In this document: piece by piece, positions 58,201 through 64,000 of the stretch
Layout: every line of letters starts with the position of its first letter
Position numbering within the stretch: position 1 is the first letter of the stretch
Origin: Sarcophilus harrisii
Taxonomy: Eukaryota > Chordata > Mammalia > Dasyuromorphia > Dasyuridae
DNA length: 64,000 bases
Direction: 5' to 3'
Assembly (NCBI RefSeq): GCF_902635505.1
Contig: NC_045427.1
Coordinates: 591,313,665-591,377,664 of the forward strand
Notes under the pieces: generated by a model
Told to the model about the DNA's origin: nothing
The model's database searches: none
Seen by the model: only the letters and a program-made list of their open reading frames with translations
Made by a program: the position numbers and the translations under genes

Positions 58201-59698
58201 TTTGTGGAGCCGGCAGGACTGTGATTAACATCCCCATTTAGCAGCTTGAGCAACTGAGGTTCAGAGAGGCAGATTTCAGGCTGATGTAGAGAAACGTTTT
58301 CTAAGAATCCGAGCTTTCCAGAAGCTTAAGAGGCAACAAGTTCTCCCTCACCAGAGGTTTTGAAATTGAGGTTGGATGGATTCTTGCCAACGACAAAGGG
58401 ATTTTTATACCTGGGACAGCACAGCTATGGAAACTACAGTAGGAAATACATCTTCAGGTGGGAGTGGGAGGATATAGACCAGTAGGAGCATTGTAGTGCT
58501 AAGGGGAGAGATCAGAACAGCTCCATATGGTTGTTATTCTTGCTAACTGGATGTGAAACTCTATTGTTTCTATACTTCCAATGCATTGTAAACACTGTCA
58601 GCACACTTTAAATTTAGTGCCTTGGGACAAAGACCACGCTGCCTTGTGACAAAGACCACGCTGCCTTGTCTTAGTTACAGCTCTGATCGGTGTTCACAGT
58701 GAGTGCTTAATAAATGCTTTTTAATTGATATGGTAGAGGTCATCAAGTATGAATTAGAATAAACTGCCTCTGGGGTCCCTTCTAACTGAGATCTTGTCCA
58801 AGGTTGCCAAGTGTAACTCAGATCTGGGACTAGAAGCCAAGATTCTCCTGACTGAATCAAATGTACTTTTTACTCTTCTACCTTGCTTCCCATGACTTCT
58901 AGGCTCATCAAGTGGCCAAATCATCTGAAAAGCACCTCACTGTCAGCAGTATTTACTCTCCAACATGAAACCCAGATTTCATTTAGAATTATCCAAAGTT
59001 GGTTTGGACTCACCCAGGCCAAAGTGTGCCACCGGCTCCATCTCACACAGGTAGCCTGAGCCCCCATCAATGATCCTCAGGTGAGCCCCACTCTTCTTGG
59101 TATAAAGCACCACCTTGGCTCCCCTGGCAAAGGCTCCAAACTGGGTCCGGGGCACCACACGAAGCCAGTTATTTTTGAATCCCTGAGGTAGGGAGAGAAG
59201 AAAGCTCAGTTATTCTCTGAGGAAGAAGAGTAGCAGCAACCAAAGTGTCTACATAGTCATGGGATCTTGATATGAGGATCGAAGTGAGATGTAAGAAAAA
59301 AAGTAAGAATGAAACAGGGGAAAGAAGGAATGGGCAAAAGGAAAAACAGAATGAAGGAAGGATTTAGGGGAACAGAAATGGGGAAGATGAGGATGTACTG
59401 GAAGGAAAGGGAAGGACAAAAGCAGAAATTGTGGATGGTGAGAGGAGTGCTCCTGGGATCATGTTTTTTTTTTTTTTTTCTTTAACAGGCTGAATGTTAA
59501 AGTTAGTCCCCCCGATTTAATCCAGTGGGCATTATTAAAGCTTCCTCCCACACTCCTACATCTGACATGGGCTCTATTGGTCTGGTCTCCCACGTACCTG
59601 GTTCCCTCTGAAGACAGACAGAGGTTGTGCCATGGATTCTCCGTGGGACAAGACCAAATCCAACATTCCGTCACCATCAAAGTCTGTCACCACGCCCC
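47473..59698 (-). CDS. CRTAC1: CRTAC1, cartilage acidic protein 1, C-terminal exons (B/LOTUS isoform), 5' part outside window
   Basis: Six exons on the - strand, spliced in order 59598-59698, 59014-59182, 50104-50249, 49419-49461, 48114-48257, 47473-47591, give about 240 residues of continuous reading frame matching the C-terminus of CRTAC1. Domains in order: an FG-GAP/VCBS calcium loop (DFDGDGMLDL), the UnbV/ASPIC domain (WLRVV, IDGGSGYL, HFGLG, VEVTWPDG), a Cys-containing linker (CGQGFSQQDNGRCM), a calcium-binding EGF module (DTDEC to GTACV) and a hydrophobic C-terminus. Family knowledge: CRTAC1 is an extracellular glycoprotein of cartilage; isoform B, also called LOTUS, antagonises Nogo receptor signalling in neurons. 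Phases at all five junctions agree and splice sites are GT-AG. The N-terminal exons lie beyond 64 kb; introns here range from 0.4 to 8.8 kb. No break was seen in the reading frame. Confidence 0.95.
47592..47698 (-). promoter_or_regulatory. CRTAC1: Long polypyrimidine tract before CRTAC1-B terminal exon
   Basis: The + strand is nearly pure purine here, so the CRTAC1 pre-mRNA carries roughly 105 bases of C/U directly upstream of the acceptor. It includes CUCUU-type and UCUU-type clusters, the kind of motif bound by PTB proteins. Position and composition are seen; a role in choosing the B exon is inference. Confidence 0.6.
48114..48257 (-). CDS. CRTAC1: CRTAC1 exon: calcium-binding EGF-like module
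   Basis: With the G from the previous exon it reads DTDECIQFPFVCPRDKPVCV, then NTYGSYRCRTNKRCSRGYEP and NEDGTACV. D-x-D-E-C, six cysteines and the aromatic Y-x-C spacing define an EGF-CA domain. It ends with one base of a split codon at donor gtgagt, the phase needed to enter either alternative terminal exon. Confidence 0.96.
49020..49262. mobile_element. MIR (antisense) followed by L2-like 3' end (sense) in CRTAC1 intron
   Basis: 49020-49110 has tttacagataagaaaactga and gggtcacacaactag; 49140-49262 has gaattgtaagctcattaaga and ttgcttggtttgaattgaat. Confidence 0.65.
49419..49461 (-). CDS. CRTAC1: CRTAC1 43-base micro-exon
   Basis: Encodes CGQGFSQQDNGRCM plus one base. It is too short for ORF finders and is recognised by homology to the human CGQGFSQQENGHCM segment. 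The acceptor is atgcag (short pyrimidine tract) and the donor gtgagt. It contributes two cysteines just before the EGF module. Confidence 0.92.
50104..50249 (-). CDS. CRTAC1: CRTAC1 exon: UnbV/ASPIC domain, end
   Basis: Completes the split Gly and continues QDEPSSVEVTWPDGRVVSRG to PLKPTTLE. SVEVTWPDG closes the ASPIC domain. The donor is gtgcgc, slightly weak at +4, and the acceptor ccacag is good. The linker REEDGPLKPTTLE differs from my memory of the human linker, as expected for an exposed loop. Confidence 0.94.
52829..52985 (+). mobile_element. Old mammalian interspersed repeat (catttattaag type)
   Basis: gcagcatttattaagcacct, agtatatgtcaggttctagg, ctaagcactgggcatacac. Confidence 0.65.
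53775..53893 (+). repeat. (GA)n tract
   Basis: Purine-rich start, then unbroken AG alternation 53819-53893. On the CRTAC1 transcript strand it is polypyrimidine. Confidence 0.95.
55189..55232 (+). repeat. (GT)22 microsatellite
   Basis: Perfect run, inside a CRTAC1 intron. Confidence 0.97.
57015..57290 (+). mobile_element. L2 LINE 3' end
   Basis: gtctggaatactctgccccc, gaaggctttcctggtccctc and gagtgcttagtaaatactgg. Confidence 0.75.
57480..57740 (-). mobile_element. MIR/CORE-SINE fragment
   Basis: Antisense: acaaaatattttacataaat, taaggcaattggggttcaga, gacttgccttcagtcacatt. Confidence 0.55.
57785..57925 (+). mobile_element. MIR/CORE-SINE fragment
   Basis: Sense: ggctggagtcaggagatctg, gtgatggtgagcaagtcact, ggcctcagtttccctatttg. 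Confidence 0.7.
58560..58728 (+). mobile_element. L2-like 3' end carrying a 22-base tandem duplication
   Basis: Terminal motif tgagtgcttaataaatgctt. Within it gacaaagaccacgctgcctt plus gt is repeated perfectly at 58626-58647 and 58648-58669. Confidence 0.65.
59014..59182 (-). CDS. CRTAC1: CRTAC1 exon: UnbV/ASPIC domain, first part
   Basis: 56 codons plus one base, from GFKNNWLRVVPRTQFGAFAR to EPVAHFGL and the first base of Gly. The acceptor is ctcag and the donor gtgagt. WLRVV, ARGAKVVLYT and RIIDGGSGYLCEMEP are hallmark segments of the UnbV/ASPIC fold shared with bacterial proteins. The next exon is 8.8 kb away, the longest intron visible. Confidence 0.95.
59598..59698 (-). CDS. CRTAC1: CRTAC1 exon: last FG-GAP/VCBS repeat
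   Basis: Encodes GVVTDFDGDGMLDLVLSHGE onward to FRGNQ, starting with two bases of a split Gly codon (acceptor acag) and ending phase 0 at donor gtacgt. D-F-D-G-D-G is the calcium-binding loop typical of integrin-type FG-GAP/VCBS repeats. It is the first CRTAC1 exon met from the right; I found no exon of this gene between 59699 and 64000. Confidence 0.94.
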
Positions 59699-60439
59699 CT
59701 GTAACAATACAGATTTAACTCTTTATTCTAGGTTAGGGAGGGCAGAGCACAGGAGAAAACTTGCCTCCTGAACACAAGATTGTGCATAAGCAGTGGGGCA
59801 GAAGAGTGGGGACAGATAACTAGCCACTGTGAGTTCCTGCTGGTGATTCCTTTTGGGGCCAAGGGTCCCTTCAAAAAGACTGGCTTGAGTTCTTACTCTT
59901 GCACCTTCCTGATATGGCTTTTAAAATCAACTTCATCTAGGATTAACTCTGCCCTAGGCACTGGTAGGCCAGGGAGATGTAAAAAAGCCCATGAAGACAC
60001 AGCTCAGGCTTTAGTATCAAGCCAGCTTTGCTGTGGTCCTGCCTGATCTTGGACTTGATTTATCCTACATGGCCGTGGGGTGGGAAGCTGTTGGATGTGA
60101 CACCCACCTATCCCATTCTTCATGGCTTGACCCTTAAGTGTAGAATGGGGACCGTGTGAACCATGCTCGCAGAACGTCTGATAAATGTCAACAGAACCAA
60201 AATAATAAGAATAAAAAAAATAACAACTCATAGCCCTAGTAAGACAGCCAGAGAGTCACCAATAGCCTTTGAGACAAAGAGATTTGTCCATGATTCACAA
60301 GACACCAAAGGCTATTGATTTCGGTAACTCCAACCCTTTGACTTTTGTCTTGCATGTCTTTCTTTTGCTGAGTTGTAACTCAACTGGTCTTCTTGGCTCT
60401 AGACTTTTTTTTCCTCCAATTTATCCCTCTCATAATCAA

Positions 60440-60945
60440 GGTAATCTTCCTAATGAACTTCTCTAATCCCCTCCTCATTTACTTGAAAATCGTCAATGGC
60501 TTCCCATTGCCTACTGAATTAAATATCAGTTCTTGATCCTGACATTTAGCCTGACATCAACCTCCAACTGCAGCCTTCCCTCACAAATGCTCCAGCCAAA
60601 CTGAGTTATTTTACCCCCCCCCCATTTCTGTGCTCTAACTACTCATGCCTCCTTTACTCCCGTTGTTTACTTCTCAAAGTCCTTTCTTTATTTCAAGGCT
60701 CAACACAGGTGCTCAAATGTATCCTTCCTGATTCTGCTGGTGAAAGTGAGGTCTCTCTCCTTAAACATTTAATAGATTTTGCCAGACAATTCCCTTATGT
60801 TTCTTGCCTTCCCTTGTCCCGTGGCTCTTTATGTCTTTCCTCTCTTTGATCATAATAAGCTTTTTGAGAGCTTATCTAGCTTTGTATCCTTACAGAGTAT
60901 CTTGCACATTGTAGGTGGCTAATAAATATTTGTTAAGGTGTACAG
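60440..60945 (+). mobile_element. L2 LINE 3' region
   Basis: caatggcttcccattgccta, cacaaatgctccagccaaac, gtaggtggctaataaatatt. Order as in L2. Confidence 0.78.
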
Positions 60946-61029
60946 CAAAAACTGATCTGTAATTTGACTTTTTCAGAGGGTCCAATTTTCAAGTCTCTTT
61001 CATTCATTGGCTAATTTCTAGGTTCTATG

Positions 61030-61765
61030 TATTGACAAGTTGTTTAGCTGCCAAAATTATTTTCCTACTTATGGTACTCTCTTTCCAACTAAATACCTCC
61101 AGTGGCTCCCTATTATCTCTTGAATATAATATGCATAAATCTTCTCCTTGGTATTTAAAAGTGCTTTATAACCTGGCTTCGACCTACTTTTCTAGTTTTC
61201 TTATGCTTCCTCTTCTTCATGAACTATTAAGTGTATATGCAGCTAAACTAATCAGTCTGGTCCAATTCTTCATGACTCCATCTGGGTTTTCTTTTTCTTT
61301 CTTTCTTTTGGCAAAGATACTAGAGTGGTTTGCCATTTCCTTTTCCAGCTTATTTGACAGATGAGGAAACTGAGTTAAGTTAAACAAGGTTAAATGACTT
61401 GCCCAGGATCACCCTGCTAGTAAGTGTCTGAAGCTAAATCTGAACTCATGACAATGAGTTTTCCTGACTCCAAGCCCAGTGCTTTATTCATGGCACTGTC
61501 TTGCTGCCTTAAAATCCACTTTATTTCATCTATATGCTCTCCATGCATTTGTCCTAGCTGTCACCCATGCTAGGATGTATTCTTATTCCTGACTCCTGGC
61601 TTCAAGGCTCAACTCAAAGCCCATCCTTTCCCGGTCAAGAGTTGTTTACATGTTCTCAATCTCATTAGACTATAAGCTCCTTTGCTTTTCTTTGTATTTC
61701 CAGTTTTTAGCAGGGTATCTGGTGTTCAGTAGGCGTTTAATAAATGCTCCTTGATAGACTGATTG
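61030..61765 (+). mobile_element. L2 LINE 3' region, split by a SINE
   Basis: Left arm: accagtggctcc-like block with aacctggcttcgacctactt and tcttcatgaactatt. Right arm resumes at about 61513 and ends gtaggcgtttaataaatgct. The SINE at 61250-61512 sits between arms that are contiguous in L2. Confidence 0.75.
61250..61512 (-). mobile_element. CORE-SINE with RTE/BovB-like tail, near full length, inside L2
   Basis: Antisense order: tcttcatgactccatctggg, agagtggtttgccatttcct, gacttgcccaggatcaccct, ttttcctgactccaagccca. It is the reverse of the 43730 element and interrupts the L2. Confidence 0.82.
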
Positions 61766-62019
61766 GCCTCTGCCCTTATGGTACTGTCAAATACCTTCCC
61801 AAAGCCACACAGCGGGTAAGTTTTGAACCCAGTTTTCCTGACTCTACATTCCATTTCCCCACCCTGAAAGGACTCCTGATCTTGAAAGGGGCAAAGTACG
61901 GGGTTGGGTCACAACAGACAAGGTCTAGATCTGAAGTAGAGTTATCTTTGGGTAAACTTGCTTATTTGTGTACAGATTCAAGTGCAGGTACCCTTGTCTA
62001 AACCAATTTGATCAATATT

Positions 62020-62325
62020 AAAATTTCTTAAGCCCCATATGGGGCCACTGAATGTGAGGATAGTGGATAATTTGGCAATAATAAAAGTATCAAGTATTCT
62101 GCCAAAATAAATACATTCATTTCATTAGTTTGCAAATTTGCTTTTGTTTTTAATAAATGATAAAATTTATACCAAAGGATTGTTTTAAAATAAATTGCTT
62201 TATCATTATCAGCAAATGTTTGATTTGTATGCCTGTTTTATATATATATATATAACCAGAATTGTGTAAAAATTCTTCAGGTGAAAAGCGATCATGAGTG
62301 GAAGAAGTTTAAGAATCCCTGATCA
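62020..62325 (+). mobile_element. hAT-like element, second family
   Basis: Ends look mirrored: atttcttaagccccatatgg on the left and gaagtttaagaatccctg on the right, AT-rich interior. A left-end relative lies at 63632. Confidence 0.5.
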
Positions 62326-62764
62326 ATATAATCATATATTTATGATATTATATAAATCTATATAATCTTCCAGAGACTAGAGAAGAAGGAACCACGCAAG
62401 TCTGCCTTGCTCTCCTCTTCCAAATAACCAAATACATTTATTGCTAAAACTAAAAATCAAACAAACAAAAAAATCAGCTAAAGTCCTGCTCATCCTCCTC
62501 CCTCCATTAGCAGCTGCTGCTCATCAACTGCATGGGCAAGAGGCACATGACTAGGATGCTGCCTGGATGCTCGAAATCCATCATGCAGCCGCTAGCTGAA
62601 GCCCACCTGGATCTGCCCAGGGGTTGTTGGGGGGGGGGGGGAGGTGAGATCCATCTGGTAGAGAACCAGGCTGGCTTTCATAGCACCGATTAGCCTGAGG
62701 GTAGATGAGGGAAAGGCTGCGTGTATTCCAGACACCTCTACCTTGGCCCTTTCAGCATCAGGAA

Positions 62765-62945
62765 CCCTTTCAGTGTGGAGCAGTGGAATATGCAGGCAGG
62801 AAAACTGGGTTCAGATCCCATTTACCACCCCTGTGACCCTGGACAAGGGTTTGCTTTAGGTTTTAGTTTCCTCAACTGCAAAAGGATGCAATTGTGCTAG
62901 ATTGCCTTGAATTTCTGTTTAACTTCTAAATCTGTGATTCTGAGG
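62765..62945 (+). mobile_element. MIR/CORE-SINE fragment
   Basis: Sense: aactgggttcagatcccatt, cctgtgaccctggacaaggg, gttttagtttcctcaactgc. Confidence 0.7.
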
Positions 62946-63039
62946 TCTTGTCTCACTATGTTTAATTTTTCACGTAGTGTCTAGGGCTCCAGTCCTCCCT
63001 GGTTTGTCACATTTGCTACTTATTCAGCCCTAATAATAG

Positions 63040-63260
63040 CAGCTCATAAAAGATGACATCTATATGGTCATTTAAGGTTGGCAAAGCACTTTATAGGCAG
63101 AGTATTATTTTGTCCTCACAAGCCTTTCATTATTCTCATTCTACAGATGAGAAAACCGAGAGCCAGGGAGATGAAGGGATCGACCAGGGTCACATAGATC
63201 AGTGAGGATCAGAGGTGGAATCCGAACCTAGAACTCTCCTAATTCCAGCTTCAGTGGTCT
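63040..63260 (-). mobile_element. MIR/CORE-SINE, near full length
   Basis: Antisense: ttggcaaagcactttatagg, ttctacagatgagaaaaccg, gaccagggtcacatagatca, gtggaatccgaacctag. Confidence 0.7.
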
Positions 63261-63631
63261 TACTTCTCCACTGCTGCTTAGGTCTAGAAGGACTCAGAAC
63301 TTGCAGAATTTCCCATGTAAGAAGCAGAAGCAGGTCCAGAGTCTCTCTAACATTGTCTATTTCCCCCCCACAGAGCAGTGAGCTTCAGGACAAAAGTGTC
63401 CATCCCACCAATTCCCATATTTTGCTCTGGAATCCTAGGGATGGGAAATCCCTTCTTCCCTTTTTGTGTACTAAAATCCCCATAGCTGCATTGCCAGCCC
63501 TCATCCATCAACCCCTATACCCTTTCTCTTTGTGATTGCAGTTAAGTGAGCAAAAGGAGGGGTATACAGGCAGTCGATGCTACCCTTCATTGTCTACCTT
63601 CATCATGACATATAAACAAGGGTGAGTTGGG

Positions 63632-63715
63632 CAAAGCTTCTTAACCTGTGGTTCACAATCCCATGTGGGGGTCAAATAAATGAATGTGGGTCTCATGAAA
63701 TTATGATTTATTCTC
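63632..63715 (+). mobile_element. Left end of hAT-like element, cut by L1
   Basis: agcttcttaacctgtggttc and atgtgggtctcatgaaatta resemble the 62020 element; the L1 tail begins directly after. Confidence 0.45.
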
Positions 63716-64000
63716 GATTTTTAAAAGTTTTTTTATTTACATAACATATGCATGGGTAATTTTTCAACACTGACCCTTGCAAAACCTTCTGTTCCAAATT
63801 GTCCCCTCCTTTCCCCCACCCCCTCCCTAGATGGCAGGTAGTCCAGTACATTAAATATGTTAAAATATATGTATGCATATTTATACAATTATCTTGTTGC
63901 ACAAGAAAAATCGGACCAATAAGGAAGAAAACAAAATGCAAGAAGGAAGGAAAAAAACTGTGAAAGAAAACAAAATGCAAGCAAACAAAACAGAGAGAGT
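63716..64000 (-). mobile_element. Young L1 3' end, runs off window
   Basis: Antisense of the same 3' UTR as 29242 and 29965: ttatttacataacatatgca, tgggtaatttttcaacactg, ccctagatggcaggtagtcc, gaaaacaaaatgcaagcaaa. Continues beyond 64000. Confidence 0.85.

Larger units (their letters stand above)
50250..59013 (-). other. CRTAC1: CRTAC1 intron, 8.8 kb
   Basis: Contains old catttattaag-type repeats (50415-50500, 50770-50845, 52829-52985), MIR pieces (52000-52170 sense, 57480-57740 antisense, 57785-57925 sense), L2 tails (57015-57290, 58560-58728), and GA and GT microsatellites. I recognised no extra CRTAC1 exon inside. Confidence 0.8.
59699..64000 (-). other. CRTAC1: CRTAC1 intron (to window edge)
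   Basis: No exon upstream of 59698 was found up to the edge, so the next CRTAC1 exon lies outside. The stretch is dominated by L2, SINE, hAT-like and L1 remnants. 62480-62640 is a small GC-rich island I cannot assign. Confidence 0.75.

Overview
The window is vertebrate nuclear DNA, almost certainly from a marsupial. It has spliced genes with GT-AG introns, a CpG-island promoter and much interspersed repeat. The repeats point to a marsupial: L1 copies whose 3' ends carry a characteristic marsupial tail, tRNA-derived CORE-SINEs ending in an RTE/BovB-like tail, many MIR-like and L2 remnants, and long simple repeats. The youngest L1 tails (29.2, 30.0 and 63.7 kb) resemble those I associate with Australian marsupials, but the species cannot be fixed from this window.

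Two protein-coding genes are present and converge on each other. GOLGA7B lies on the + strand: CpG-island promoter and first exon near 5.7 kb, five coding exons (5709-5720, 15279-15404, 16913-17065, 17208-17309, 18427-18537), then a 2.65 kb 3' UTR ending just after a polyadenylation signal at 21172. The joined exons give a complete 167-residue protein, the length I recall for human GOLGA7B. CRTAC1 lies on the - strand and enters from the right edge. Six coding exons are visible (59598-59698, 59014-59182, 50104-50249, 49419-49461, 48114-48257, 47473-47591). They encode about the last 240 residues: the end of the FG-GAP/VCBS repeats, the UnbV/ASPIC domain, a calcium-binding EGF module and the hydrophobic tail of the B (LOTUS) isoform. 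Two polyadenylation signals follow, at 47459 and 46903. GOLGA7B next to CRTAC1 in this convergent order matches human 10q24.2 as I recall it.

Layout: 1-5.2 kb is upstream flank made mostly of repeats, including one L1 nested in another. 5.2-21.2 kb is GOLGA7B; its 9.6 kb first intron holds a 3 kb antisense L1 with its RT region missing, and an L2 tail runs to within about 18 bases of exon 2. 21.2-46.9 kb is intergenic: a 2.4 kb L2, two young L1 tails with target-site duplications, several hAT-like miniature elements, four long polypyrimidine tracts all on the + strand, and some repeat-poor blocks (39.0-39.7 and 44.0-45.8 kb) that could be regulatory. 46.9-64 kb is the 3' part of CRTAC1, with introns filled by MIR, L2, SINE and L1 remnants.

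GOLGA7B is an accessory subunit of DHHC palmitoyltransferases, and CRTAC1 is a secreted or membrane-anchored extracellular protein. They share a neighbourhood, not a known pathway. I saw no RNA gene, CRISPR array, prokaryotic feature or clear retroviral provirus, and no convincing new biological system. The most interesting points are the L2-built splice acceptor region of GOLGA7B exon 2, the roughly 105-base polypyrimidine tract in front of the CRTAC1-B terminal exon, and that exon's polyadenylation signal lying almost at the stop codon.
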